Part shown: piece after piece, positions 33,545 through 43,074 of the stretch
Layout: each line of letters begins with the position of its first letter
How positions within the stretch are numbered: position 1 is the stretch's first letter
From: Pseudomonas simiae
GTDB lineage: Bacteria > Pseudomonadota > Gammaproteobacteria > Pseudomonadales > Pseudomonadaceae
NCBI RefSeq assembly: GCF_900111895.1
Contig: NZ_FOKB01000007.1
Span: 266,816 to 330,815 of the forward strand
DNA length: 64,000 nt
Direction: 5' to 3'
Position numbers and translations under genes: made by a program
Notes under the pieces: model-generated
The model's input: only the letters and a program-made list of their open reading frames with translations
Databases searched by the model: none
What the model was told of the DNA's origin: nothing

Positions 33545-34873
33545 TCAGCGCAACATGCCGCTGCCGTAGCCCTTCAGGTTGGCTTTCTTCATCAGGGATT
33601 CGTACTGGTGCGAAACGAGGTGCGATTGTACTTGGGACATGAAGTCCATCACAACCACGACCACGATCAGCAACGAGGTCCCGCCAAGGTAGAACGGAAC
33701 GTTTGCTGCAACCACCAGGAACTGGGGCAACAAGCACACGGCCGTCATATATAGAGCACCGAACAGGGTCAAACGAGTCAGAACACCATCAATGTAGCGT
33801 GCAGACTGCTCACCTGGACGGATGCCCGGAATAAAGGCACCGGACTTCTTCAGGTTTTCCGCTACGTCTTTCGGATTGAACATCAACGCCGTATAGAAGA
33901 AGCAGAAGAAAATAATCCCTGCACTAAACAGCAGAATATTCAACGGCTGACCAGGAGCGATCGACTGAGAGAGGTCCTGCAGCCAGCCCATATTTTCGGA
34001 CTGACCAAACCAGGTACCCAACGAAGCCGGAAACAGCAAAATGCTGCTCGCGAAAATTGCCGGAATTACACCGGCCATATTCACTTTCAGCGGCAAGTGG
34101 CTGGTCTGCGCAGCAAAAACCTTGCGGCCCTGCTGACGCTTGGCGTAGTGAACAGCAATACGACGCTGGCCACGCTCAATGAACACCACAAAACCGATAA
34201 TCGCTACTGCCAGCAAACCGATGGCAACCAAGGCGAAAATGTTGATATCACCCTGACGTGCAGACTCGAAAGACTGCCCAATCGCTCTCGGAAGACCGGC
34301 GACGATACCTGCGAAAATCAACATCGAGATACCGTTGCCAACACCACGCTCAGTAATCTGCTCACCCAGCCACATCATGAACATCGCACCAGCCACAAAT
34401 GTGGATACCGCGACGAAATGGAAGCCAAAGTCACCAGTGAACGCAACGCCCTGCCCGGCCAGGCCAACGGACATGCCGATAGCTTGGACCAAGGCGAGAA
34501 CGACAGTGCCGTAGCGGGTGTACTGGCTAATCTTGCGACGGCCAGCTTCACCTTCCTTCTTCAACTGCTCCAGCTGCGGGCTGACGGCGGTCATCAGTTG
34601 CATGATGATCGATGCCGAAATGTACGGCATGATCCCCAATGCAAAAATGCTCATCCGTTCCAGCGCGCCGCCGGAAAACATGTTGAACAAGCTAAGAATG
34701 GTCCCCTCATTCTGTCGAAACAGGTCTGCGAGTCGGTCCGGGTTGATACCTGGAACCGGGATGTGTGCGCCTATTCGGTAGACGATAATCGCCAGGAACA
34801 GAAAACGCAGACGAGCCCAAAGTTCAGACATACCGCCTTTGCCGAGCGCTGAGAGAGCACCTTGCTTAGCCAT
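33545..34873 (-). CDS. secY: Preprotein translocase subunit SecY
   Basis: 442 residues with ten membrane helices; the pore of the SecYEG translocon. Visible landmarks: [13 protein letters not shown], the plug region [20 protein letters not shown] and the cytosolic loop motif [20 protein letters not shown] [20 protein letters not shown] that contacts SecA and ribosomes. It starts directly against the rplO stop (no gap), so it depends on translation of rplO. Confidence 0.99.
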
Positions 34874-35311
34874 TTATTCCTCGAACTTGCCGCCAGCTGC
34901 TTCGATAGCCGAACGCGCACCTTTGGTGGCGCCGATTCCCTTGCCGATAGTGACAGCGCGAGTCACTTCACCGGACAGCATGATTTTCACACGCTGTACG
35001 TTGACGTTGATCACGTTGGCATCTTTCAGGGTCTGCACAGTAACGATGTCGCCTTCCACTTTAGCCAGCTCGGACAGACGCACTTCTGCGCGGTCCATGG
35101 CCTTCAGGGATACGAAACCGAACTTAGGCAGGCGACGATGCAGCGGCTGTTGACCGCCTTCAAAGCCTGGAGCGATGGTGCCACCGGAGCGGGAGGTTTG
35201 ACCTTTGTGGCCACGGCCACCAGTCTTACCCAAACCGCTACCGATACCACGGCCCGGACGATGCTTTTCGCGACGGGAACCCGGCGCTGGACTCAGATCA
35301 TTGAGTTTCAT
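34874..35311 (-). CDS. rplO: 50S ribosomal protein L15
   Basis: 145 residues, starting MKLNDLSPAPGSRREKHRPG, with the Gly/Arg-rich extended arm (GRGIGSGLGKTGGRGHKGQ) that threads through 23S rRNA. It ends exactly where secY begins. Confidence 0.99.
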   Translation of the reverse strand: MKLNDLSPAPGSRREKHRPGRGIGSGLGKTGGRGHKGQTSRSGGTIAPGFEGGQQPLHRRLPKFGFVSLKAMDRAEVRLSELAKVEGDIVTVQTLKDANVINVNVQRVKIMLSGEVTRAVTIGKGIGATKGARSAIEAAGGKFEE

Positions 35312-35314
35312 CGA

Positions 35315-35491
35315 TTAACCCTCTACACGCAGCATGTAGTAAGCCTTGTTGATCATCCCGCGATTCTCGGGAGTATCCTGGACTTCTACAGTGTGACCGA
35401 TGCGACGCAGACCCAGACCTTTAACACACAGTTTGTGGTTAGGGATGCGGCCGGTCATGCTTTTGATCAGCGTTACTTTAACGGTAGCCAT
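35315..35491 (-). CDS. rpmD: 50S ribosomal protein L30
   Basis: 58 residues, starting [20 protein letters not shown] and ending YYMLRVEG; the L30 fold with [17 protein letters not shown] in the middle. It lies 3 bases before rplO and 2 bases after rpsE. Confidence 0.97.
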
Positions 35492-35493
35492 GA

Positions 35494-35994
35494 TCAGAAG
35501 ATCTCCTTGACAGTCAGGCCACGCTTGGCAGCGATGGACTCAGGAGATTGCATAGCTTTCAAACCTTTGAAAGTGGCGTGAACCACGTTTACCGGGTTAG
35601 TCGAGCCGTAGCACTTGGCCAGAACGTTCTGAACGCCAGCAACTTCGAGAACAGCACGCATAGCGCCGCCAGCGATGATACCGGTACCTTCAGAAGCAGG
35701 CTGCATGTACACCTTCGAAGCGCCATGGGCGGACTTCATTGCGTACTGCAGAGTGGTGCCGTTCAGATCAACTTGGATCATGTTGCGACGAGCAGCTTCC
35801 ATTGCCTTCTGGATCGCAGCAGGCACTTCACGCGACTTGCCACGGCCGAAGCCAACACGGCCCTTACCATCACCAACCACGGTCAACGCGGTGAAAGTGA
35901 AGATACGGCCGCCTTTAACGGTTTTGGCTACGCGGTTAACTTGAACCAGCTTCTCAATGTAGCCTTCGTCGCGCTTTTGGTCGTTATTTGACAT
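35494..35994 (-). CDS. rpsE: 30S ribosomal protein S5
   Basis: 166 residues. The N-terminal double-stranded RNA-binding part has [20 protein letters not shown] and [20 protein letters not shown], the latter loop lying near the spectinomycin site. S5 forms part of the mRNA entry channel and helps decoding accuracy. In the spc operon. Confidence 0.99.
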
Positions 35995-35997
35995 AAC

Positions 35998-36348
35998 TTA
36001 GAACTCCAGCCCAGCTTCACGAGCAGCATCAGCCAGCGCTTTCACGCGACCGTGGTACTTGAAGCCAGAGCGGTCGAAAGCCACTTGCGAGACGCCAGCG
36101 GCCTTAGCACGCGTAGCGACCAGCTGGCCAACCTTTGTGGCCGCGTCGATGTTGCCGGTGGCACCATCACGCAGTTCTTTATCCAAAGTCGAGGCGCTTG
36201 CCAGGACTTTGTTGCCGTCGGCCGAGATGACCTGGGCGTAGATGTGCTGCGACGAGCGGAACACGCAGAGACGCACGACTTCGAGTTCGTGCATTTTCAG
36301 GCGTGCTTTGCGAGCGCGACGCAGTCGAGTAACTTTTTTGTCGGTCAT
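35998..36348 (-). CDS. rplR: 50S ribosomal protein L18
   Basis: 116 residues with a basic N-terminus (MTDKKVTRLRRARKARLKMH) and the C-terminal signature DRSGFKYHGRVKALADAARE. It binds 5S rRNA with L5 and L25. Confidence 0.99.
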   Translation of the reverse strand: MTDKKVTRLRRARKARLKMHELEVVRLCVFRSSQHIYAQVISADGNKVLASASTLDKELRDGATGNIDAATKVGQLVATRAKAAGVSQVAFDRSGFKYHGRVKALADAAREAGLEF

Positions 36349-36358
36349 TTGCTATGCC

Positions 36359-36892
36359 CTACTTCTTCTTGGCTTCTTTACGACGGACGACTTCGTCCGC
36401 GTAGCGCACACCTTTGCCTTTGTACGGCTCTGGTGGACGGAAGTCGCGGATCTCAGCGGCCACTTGACCTACCAGCTGCTTATCGATGCCCTTGATCAGG
36501 ATATCGGTCTGGCTAGGGGTCTCAGCAGTGATGCCCGCTGGCAGTTCGTAATCCACAGGGTGCGAGAAGCCAAGGGCCAGGTTCAAAACCGTGCCTTTTG
36601 CTTGCGCTTTGTAACCAACACCGACCAGCTGGAGCTTACGCTCGAAGCCTTGGCTTACGCCTTGGACCATGTTGTTTACCAACGCACGCGTGGTACCGGC
36701 CATTGCGCGAGTTTGTTGATCGCCATTGCGAGCAGCGAAACGCAGCTCACCAGCTTCTTCAACGATCTCAACGGACGAATGGATGTTCAGTTCAAGAGTA
36801 CCCTTGGCACCCTTCACCGAAAGCTGTTGGCCTGCGAATTTGACTTCGACACCGGCTGGCAGCTTAACGGGGTTCTTAGCGACGCGAGACAT
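36359..36892 (-). CDS. rplF: 50S ribosomal protein L6
   Basis: 177 residues, starting MSRVAKNPVKLPAGVEVKFA; two repeated alpha/beta domains, and the C-terminal PEPYKGKGVRYADEVVRRKE signature. Located at the factor-binding side of the 50S near the sarcin-ricin loop. Confidence 0.99.
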   Translation of the reverse strand: MSRVAKNPVKLPAGVEVKFAGQQLSVKGAKGTLELNIHSSVEIVEEAGELRFAARNGDQQTRAMAGTTRALVNNMVQGVSQGFERKLQLVGVGYKAQAKGTVLNLALGFSHPVDYELPAGITAETPSQTDILIKGIDKQLVGQVAAEIRDFRPPEPYKGKGVRYADEVVRRKEAKKK

Positions 36893-36904
36893 GCTTATCC
36901 CCCC

Positions 36905-37297
36905 TTAGAACACAGTGCAAAGAACTTCGCCGCCGACACCGGCAGCGCGCGCAGCACGATCCGTCATCACACCTTTGTTGGTGGAGACGATAGACACGCC
37001 CAGACCGCCACGAACTTTCGGCAGATCTTCAGCGGACTTGTACTGACGCAGGCCTGGACGGCTAACGCGCTTCACTTCCTCGATGACCGAACGGCCTTCG
37101 AAGTACTTCAGCTCGATGGACAGCAGAGCTTTAACATCGCTGCTGATCTGATAACCCGCAATGTAGCCTTCGTCTTTCAGGACTTTGGCAACAGCTACCT
37201 TCAACTTGGAAGATGGCATGCTTACGACGGACTTTTCAGCCATCTGGGCATTACGGATACGAGTTAGCATGTCCGCTAACGGGTCCTGCATACTCAT
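36905..37297 (-). CDS. rpsH: 30S ribosomal protein S8
   Basis: 130 residues, starting MSMQDPLADMLTRIRNAQMA, with the C-terminal rRNA-binding motif GGLGVSIVSTNKGVMTDRAA. In E. coli S8 represses the spc operon. Here it is separated from rpsN by 206 bases containing a terminator-like hairpin, a promoter and a second small hairpin, so it may start its own transcript. Confidence 0.99.
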   Translation of the reverse strand: MSMQDPLADMLTRIRNAQMAEKSVVSMPSSKLKVAVAKVLKDEGYIAGYQISSDVKALLSIELKYFEGRSVIEEVKRVSRPGLRQYKSAEDLPKVRGGLGVSIVSTNKGVMTDRAARAAGVGGEVLCTVF

Positions 37298-37317
37298 GGG
37301 CTAGACGCTCCTAATAC

Positions 37318-37339
37318 AAAAAAATTAGCCTTGCGGCTA
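37318..37339 (-). terminator. Small attenuator-like hairpin in the rpsH leader
   Basis: On the minus strand TAGCC-GCAA-GGCTA (37326-37339) followed by ATTTTTTT, then the rpsH ribosome binding site AGGAG. A five-bp stem with a GNRA tetraloop and a seven-T run directly before a ribosomal protein gene; the stem is short, so termination efficiency is uncertain. Confidence 0.5.
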
Positions 37340-37392
37340 CATATGTCGCCGAGAATCTCCGGGTAAAAAACACGGGCTCAGGCGAGCCGCGT

Positions 37393-37421
37393 ATTTTAGA
37401 CACACTCCAGAAATGAAACAA
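37393..37421 (-). promoter_or_regulatory. Internal promoter upstream of rpsH
   Basis: On the minus strand TTGTTT (37416-37421), a 17-base spacer and TAAAAT (37393-37398). The -35 element overlaps the last bases of the preceding hairpin. It would give a leader of about 90 bases to rpsH. Confidence 0.6.
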
Positions 37422-37440
37422 GCCCCAAAAGGGGCTTGTT
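37416..37440 (-). terminator. Terminator-like hairpin between rpsN and rpsH
   Basis: A perfect ten-bp stem AACAAGCCCC/GGGGCTTGTT (37417-37426 with 37431-37440) with a four-base loop. On the minus strand TTGTTTCATTTC follows, a T-rich but imperfect tail. It stands 63 bases after rpsN, inside what is normally one spc operon. Confidence 0.65.
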
Positions 37441-37503
37441 CCAGATTCAAGGTCACCGGCGGTCAGTATCTTGCGACATTGACCCCCTGGACGTTGAAAG
37501 TAC

Positions 37504-37809
37504 TTACCAGCTGGCTTTAACCAGACCTGGTACGTCACCACGCATTGCCGCTTCACGCAGTTTGTTACGGCCGAGGCCGAACTTGCGGTAAACGCCGTGT
37601 GGACGACCGGTCAGGCGGCAGCGGTTACGCATGCGCGAAGCGCTTGCGTCACGTGGCTGCTTCTGCAGAGCTACTGTAGCTTCCCAACGCGCTTCTGGAC
37701 TTGCGTTCAGATCAACGATGATTGCTTTCAGTGCTGCACGCTTCTTGGCGTACTTGGCAACCGTGAGCTGACGCTTCAGCTCGCGGTTTTTCATGCTCAT
37801 CTTGGCCAT
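37504..37809 (-). CDS. rpsN: 30S ribosomal protein S14 (zinc-free type)
   Basis: 101 residues, starting MAKMSMKNRELKRQLTVAKY and containing the motif RCRLTGRPHGVYRKFGLGRN. The long form lacking the CxxC pairs, so it does not need zinc. The ATG at 37809 is 13 bases after the rplE stop; the longer frame to 37875 only overlaps rplE. Confidence 0.98.
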   Translation of the reverse strand: MAKMSMKNRELKRQLTVAKYAKKRAALKAIIVDLNASPEARWEATVALQKQPRDASASRMRNRCRLTGRPHGVYRKFGLGRNKLREAAMRGDVPGLVKASW

Positions 37810-37822
37810 GGTCCTACTCCAA

Positions 37823-38362
37823 TCAGTTGCGGAACGGGAATTTGAAAGCACGCAACAGGGCGCGACCTTCATCATCGTTCTTGGCAGTGGTGGTCAGGGT
37901 GATGTCCAGACCGCGGAGAGCATCGATCTTGTCGTAGTCGATTTCCGGGAAGATGATCTGCTCTTTCACGCCCATGCTGTAGTTACCACGACCATCGAAG
38001 GACTTGGCATTCAGGCCGCGGAAGTCGCGGACCCGAGGCAGGGAGATCGACAGCAGACGATCCAGGAATTCGTACATACGCTCACGGCGCAGGGTCACTT
38101 TGACGCCGATCGGCCAACCTTCACGGACTTTAAAGCCAGCGATGGATTTCCGAGCGTAGGTCACAACGACTTTCTGGCCGGTGATCTTTTCCAGGTCAGC
38201 AACAGCGTGCTCGATGACTTTTTTGTCACCGATCGCTTCGCCCAGACCCATGTTCAGGGTGATTTTGGTAACGCGCGGAACTTCCATCACGTTCCCAAGC
38301 TTAAGTTCTTCCTTAAGCTTAGGGGCGATTTCCTTCCGGTAAATCTCTTGTAGTCGTGCCAT
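37823..38362 (-). CDS. rplE: 50S ribosomal protein L5
   Basis: 179 residues with VPRVTKITLNMGLGEAIGDK near the N-terminus and KSIAGFKVREGWPIGVKVTL in the middle. Binds 5S rRNA and contacts P-site tRNA and S13. In the spc operon after rplX. Confidence 0.99.
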   Translation of the reverse strand: MARLQEIYRKEIAPKLKEELKLGNVMEVPRVTKITLNMGLGEAIGDKKVIEHAVADLEKITGQKVVVTYARKSIAGFKVREGWPIGVKVTLRRERMYEFLDRLLSISLPRVRDFRGLNAKSFDGRGNYSMGVKEQIIFPEIDYDKIDALRGLDITLTTTAKNDDEGRALLRAFKFPFRN

Positions 38363-38384
38363 GGTCTAATCTACCTAGCAGTGT

Positions 38385-38699
38385 TCAAGCATCAACCGCT
38401 TTTTGGGTCGACTTGAAGACACGAATTTTCTTACCGTCTTCTACTTTGAAACCAACGCGGTCAGCCTTGTTGGTTTCGCCGTTGAAGATGGCGACGTTAG
38501 AAGCGTCCAGCGGAGCTTCTTTCTCGACGATACCGCCCTGCACGCCCGACATCGGGTTAGGCTTGGTATGACGCTTGACCAGGTTCAGACCACCGATAAC
38601 CAGACGGTTATTAGCGAGAACCTTAAGCACCTTACCGCGCTTACCTTTGTCTTTGCCGGCGATCACGATGATCTCGTCGTCACGACGAATCTTTTGCAT
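38385..38699 (-). CDS. rplX: 50S ribosomal protein L24
   Basis: 104 residues with the KOW motif DDEIIVIAGKDKGKRGKVLK. An early assembly initiator near the exit tunnel. Between rplN and rplE. Confidence 0.98.
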   Translation of the reverse strand: MQKIRRDDEIIVIAGKDKGKRGKVLKVLANNRLVIGGLNLVKRHTKPNPMSGVQGGIVEKEAPLDASNVAIFNGETNKADRVGFKVEDGKKIRVFKSTQKAVDA

Positions 38700-38710
38700 G
38701 TCGGATCTCC

Positions 38711-39079
38711 TTACAGCACTTCTGGGGCGAGCGAGACGATCTTCATGAACTTCTCAGTACGAAGTTCACGGGTCACTGGCCCAAAGATACGGGTGCCGAT
38801 CGGCTCTTGCTTGTTGTTCAGAAGAACAGCAGCGTTGCCATCAAAGCGGATAATGGAGCCATCAGCACGACGTACGCCGTGACGAGTGCGGACTACAACA
38901 GCAGTCATCACTTGGCCTTTTTTCACTTTACCGCGAGGAATTGCTTCCTTGACGGTAACTTTGATGATGTCACCGATACCAGCGTAACGACGATGGGAGC
39001 CACCCAGCACCTTGATGCACATAACACGGCGAGCGCCGCTGTTATCGGCCACATCGAGCATGGATTGAGTCTGAATCAT
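38711..39079 (-). CDS. rplN: 50S ribosomal protein L14
   Basis: 122 residues, starting MIQTQSMLDVADNSGARRVM, the invariant L14 N-terminus. Forms an intersubunit bridge. First gene of the spc group, 23 bases after rpsQ, so read-through from the S10 operon is likely. Confidence 0.99.
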   Translation of the reverse strand: MIQTQSMLDVADNSGARRVMCIKVLGGSHRRYAGIGDIIKVTVKEAIPRGKVKKGQVMTAVVVRTRHGVRRADGSIIRFDGNAAVLLNNKQEPIGTRIFGPVTRELRTEKFMKIVSLAPEVL

Positions 39080-39102
39080 ATAATTTCTCCGACCCCTAGT
39101 CC

Positions 39103-39369
39103 TTAGACTTCCACAGCGCGTTCGAGAACATCAACCAGTGCCCAAGACTTGGTCTTGGCCAGCGGACGAGTTTCACGAATAGTGACTTTGTCGCCGATGT
39201 GGCACTGATTGGTTTCGTCGTGCGCGTGCAGCTTAGTCGAACGCTTAACGTATTTACCGTAGATCGGGTGCTTAACGCGACGCTCGATCAAAACGGTGAT
39301 GGTTTTGTCCATCTTGTCGCTGACAACACGGCCAGTCAGCGTACGGACAGTCTTTTCGGCTTCAGCCAT
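39103..39369 (-). CDS. rpsQ: 30S ribosomal protein S17
   Basis: 88 residues, starting MAEAEKTVRTLTGRVVSDKM, OB-fold, with HPIYGKYVKRSTKLHAHDE. Primary binder of the 16S 5' domain. The ATG at 39369 is 2 bases after the rpmC stop. Confidence 0.98.
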   Translation of the reverse strand: MAEAEKTVRTLTGRVVSDKMDKTITVLIERRVKHPIYGKYVKRSTKLHAHDETNQCHIGDKVTIRETRPLAKTKSWALVDVLERAVEV

Positions 39370-39371
39370 GA

Positions 39372-39563
39372 TCACTTACCTGCCTGCTGGTTGAGCACAG
39401 TCTTCACGCGAGCGATGTCACGCTTAACTTGCGAGAGCAGATGAGACTGCCCCAACTGGCCAGTTGCTTTCTGCATACGCAGATTGAACTGGTCGCGCAG
39501 CAGGCCGAGCAGTTGCTCGTTCAGCTGCTGTGCGGATTTTTCACGAAGTTCATTCGCTTTCAT
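39372..39563 (-). CDS. rpmC: 50S ribosomal protein L29
   Basis: 63 residues, starting [20 protein letters not shown], two long helices; the [12 protein letters not shown] end is typical. The ATG overlaps the rplP stop (ATGA), so translation is coupled. L29 sits at the tunnel exit beside L23 and helps dock trigger factor and SRP. Confidence 0.97.
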
Positions 39564-39976
39564 CACATCACCGTCCGTTTAACAAAGGAGGTGGCGAGCG
39601 GCAGCTTTGCAGCAGCCAGGGCGAAAGCCTCACGCGCCAGCTCTTCAGAAACACCCTCGATTTCATACAGGACTTTGCCTGGCTGAATCTGGGCTACCCA
39701 GTATTCCACGTTACCCTTACCTTTACCCATCCGAACCTCGAGAGGTTTTTTGGAGATCGGCTTGTCCGGGAATACACGGATCCAGATCTTGCCGCCACGT
39801 TTTACGTGACGGGTCAGAGCACGACGCGCTGACTCGATCTGACGAGCGGTGAGACGACCACGAGCTACAGACTTCAGCGCGAACTCGCCGAAGCTGACTT
39901 TGCTACCGCGCTGAGCCAGACCACGGTTGTGGCCTGTCATCTGCTTGCGGAACTTCGTACGCTTAGGTTGCAACAT
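39563..39976 (-). CDS. rplP: 50S ribosomal protein L16
   Basis: 137 residues, starting [20 protein letters not shown], with the loop [20 protein letters not shown] that reaches toward the peptidyl transferase centre. The Arg at about 81 in [20 protein letters not shown] is the site hydroxylated by RoxA/YcfD-type oxygenases in other bacteria. Confidence 0.99.
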
Positions 39977-39988
39977 TTGGCGTACCCC

Positions 39989-40675
39989 TTACTTAGCAGC
40001 TTTTTTACGAGGCGCTGGTGCTTGTGGTTTCAGTTCTTCTTGGCGACCACCAATTACTTCGCCTTTGAAGATCCAAACCTTTACACCGATCACACCGTAA
40101 GTGGTGTGAGCTTCGTAGTTGGCATAGTCGATGTCGGCACGCAGGGTGTGCAGTGGCACACGACCTTCGCGATACCATTCAGTACGTGCGATTTCAGCAC
40201 CGCCGAGACGACCGCTCACTTGGATTTTGATGCCTTTGGCACCAATGCGCATGGCGTTCTGTACAGCGCGCTTCATAGCGCGACGGAACATTACGCGACG
40301 CTCCAGCTGCTGAGCTACGCTCTGCGCAACCAGCATACCGTCGAGCTCCGGCTTGCGGATCTCTTCGATATTGATGTGCACAGGCACACCCATTTGCTTG
40401 GTCAGGTCCTGACGCAGTTTCTCAACATCTTCACCTTTCTTCCCGATAACGATACCTGGACGAGCGGTGTGGATGGTGATACGTGCAGTTTGGGCCGGAC
40501 GATGGATATCGATACGGCTTACGGACGCGCTTTTTAGTTTGTCTTGGAGATACTCACGCACCTTCAGATCAGCGAACAAATAGTCCGCATAAGTCCGACC
40601 GTCTGCGTACCAGACGGAGGTGTGCTCCTTGACGATTCCCAGGCGAATGCCAATGGGATGTACTTTCTGACCCAT
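39989..40675 (-). CDS. rpsC: 30S ribosomal protein S3
   Basis: 228 residues, starting [22 protein letters not shown] domain with the GxxG-type loop [20 protein letters not shown] near residue 80, and the C-terminal domain [20 protein letters not shown]. Part of the mRNA entry helicase. The ATG at 40675 is used; the longer frame to 40759 overlaps rplV. Confidence 0.99.
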
Positions 40676-40688
40676 CTCTTCGACTCCG

Positions 40689-41021
40689 TTACTTGTCAGC
40701 AACCTTGACAGTGATATGGCAAGACCGCTTGACGATGCGATCAGCACGGCCTTTGGCACGTGGCATGATGCGCTTCAGCGAACGCCCTTCGTTGACGAAA
40801 ACGGTGCTGACCTTCAGGTCATCAACGTCTGCGCCTTCGTTATGCTCGGCGTTGGCTACGGCCGACTCCAGCACTTTCTTCATGATCTCGGCGGCTTTCT
40901 TACTGCTGAAAGCCAACAGGTTGAGCGCTTCGCCCACCTTCTTCCCGCGGATCTGGTCGGCGACCAAGCGGGCTTTCTGGGCGGAGATTCGAGCGCCCGA
41001 CAACTTAGCGGCTACTTCCAT
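40689..41021 (-). CDS. rplV: 50S ribosomal protein L22
   Basis: 110 residues with [20 protein letters not shown] and the long beta-hairpin [20 protein letters not shown] that lines the exit tunnel next to the macrolide site; no deletion in that hairpin is apparent. Confidence 0.99.
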
Positions 41022-41032
41022 TTCCTTACCCC

Positions 41033-41308
41033 TTAACGCTTGGCTTTCTTGTCTGCCACGTGCCCACGATAAGTGCGGGTACCGGCAAACTCGCCTAGTT
41101 TGTGGCCGACCATGTCTTCGTTCACGAGAACTGGGACGTGCAAGCGACCGTTGTGTACAGCGATGGTCAGACCGACCATTTGTGGCAGGATCATCGAACG
41201 ACGCGACCAGGTCTTAACTGGTTTGCGATCGTTCTTTTCCGCCGCCACTTCGATCTTCTTCAGTAGGTGAAGATCAATAAAAGGACCTTTTTTCAGAGAA
41301 CGTGGCAC
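41033..41308 (-). CDS. rpsS: 30S ribosomal protein S19
   Basis: 91 residues, starting [20 protein letters not shown], with [19 protein letters not shown] near the C-terminus. Head protein beside S13. Located between rplB and rplV. Confidence 0.99.
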
Positions 41309-41324
41309 TGTCGTATCCCTCTAT

Positions 41325-42149
41325 TTACTTGCGACGACGGACGATCATTTTGTCGGTACGCTTATTACCACGAGTCTTCGCGCCCTTAGTCGGGAAGCCC
41401 CATGGCGATACCGGATGACGACCACCAGAGGTACGACCTTCACCACCACCGTGTGGGTGGTCAACCGGGTTCATGGCAACACCACGAACGGTTGGGCGAA
41501 CGCCACGCCAGCGTTTGGCACCAGCTTTACCCAACGAACGCAGGCTGTGCTCGGAGTTCGAGACTTCGCCCAGGGTCGCACGGCATTCAGCCAGCACTTT
41601 ACGCATCTCACCAGAACGCAGACGCAGGGTCACGTAGACACCTTCACGAGCGATCAGCTGAGCCGAAGCACCAGCGGAACGAGCGATTTGCGCGCCTTTA
41701 CCTGGCTTCAATTCGATGCCGTGTACGGTGCTACCAACTGGAATGTTGCGCAGTTGCAGAGCGTTGCCCGGCTTGATCGGTGCCAAGGCACCTGCGATCA
41801 GCTGGTCGCCAGCGCTCACGCCTTTAGGGGCGATGATGTAGCGACGCTCGCCATCTGCGTACAGCAGCAGAGCGATGTGAGCAGTACGGTTTGGATCGTA
41901 TTCGATACGCTCGACAGTGGCAGCGATGCCATCTTTGTCGTTGCGACGGAAATCAACCAGACGATAATGCTGCTTATGGCCACCACCGATGTGACGAGTG
42001 GTAATACGACCATTGTTGTTACGACCACCAGACTTCGATTTTTTCTCGAGCAGCGGTGCGTGAGGAGCGCCTTTATGCAGCTCCTGGTTGACCACCTTGA
42101 CCACAAAACGGCGGCCAGGGGAAGTCGGTTTGCATTTAACGATTGCCAT
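41325..42149 (-). CDS. rplB: 50S ribosomal protein L2
   Basis: 274 residues; [20 protein letters not shown] at the start and the highly conserved [18 protein letters not shown], containing the His important for peptidyl transfer, near residue 225. In the S10 operon. Confidence 0.99.
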
Positions 42150-42163
42150 GATGCACCCCTTCC

Positions 42164-42463
42164 TTACTCAGCACTGCTGCTGAAATCGAGATCTTGGCCT
42201 GGTTGAAGGGAGATAACTGCCTTCTTCCAGTCATTACGCTTGCCCAGACCGCGAGCAGTGCGCTTGCTCTTACCCAGAACATTCAGGGTAGTAACACGCT
42301 CTACTTTCACGCTGAACAGGCTTTCGACGGCCTTCTTGATTTCCAGCTTGGTTGCGTCAGTTGCAACCTTGAAAACGAACTGGCCTTTCTTGTCAGCCAG
42401 AACCGTAGCCTTTTCGGAAACGTGCGGGCCAAGCAGAACTTTAAATACGCGTTCCTGGTTCAT
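42164..42463 (-). CDS. rplW: 50S ribosomal protein L23
   Basis: 99 residues, starting [20 protein letters not shown]. Docking site for trigger factor and SRP at the tunnel exit. The start overlaps the rplD stop by 4 bases. Confidence 0.99.
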
Positions 42464-43062
42464 CCCAGCAGCTCCTCGAATTTCTTCACGGCCGACACGG
42501 TGATCAACACCTTGTCGTATGCGATCAGACTAACTGGATCGGAACCTTGCACGTCACGTACATCAACGTGTGGCAGGTTACGAGCAGCCAGGTACAGGTT
42601 CTGATCAACAGCTTCAGACACGATCAAAACATCGGTCAGGCTCATGTTGTTCAGTTTGCCCAGCAGATCTTTGGTTTTCGGGCTTTCAACAGCGAAGTCC
42701 TGAACCACGACCAGACGGTCAGTACGCACCAGTTCAGCAAGGATGGAGCGCAGAGCTGCGCGGTACATCTTCTTGTTGAGCTTCTGCGAGTGATCCTGCG
42801 GACGAGCTGCGAAAGTGGTACCACCGCCACGCCAGATTGGGCTACGGATAGTACCGGCACGAGCACGGCCAGTACCTTTCTGACGCCAAGGGCGCTTACC
42901 GCCACCACGTACGTCGGAACGGGTCTTTTGCTGCTTGCTACCTTGACGGCCGCCGGCCATGTAGGCCACGACTGCTTGGTGAACCAGCGTCTCGTTGAAT
43001 TCGCCGCCAAATGTCAGTTCGGAAACTTCGATCGCTTGAGCGTCATTTACATTTAATTGCAT
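42460..43062 (-). CDS. rplD: 50S ribosomal protein L4
   Basis: 200 residues with the tunnel-extending loop [20 protein letters not shown] and [20 protein letters not shown]. In E. coli L4 regulates the S10 operon by attenuation in a long leader; the leader here is short (about 60 bases), so that mechanism is probably absent. Confidence 0.99.
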
Positions 43063-43074
43063 GTCAGCTTCCCC

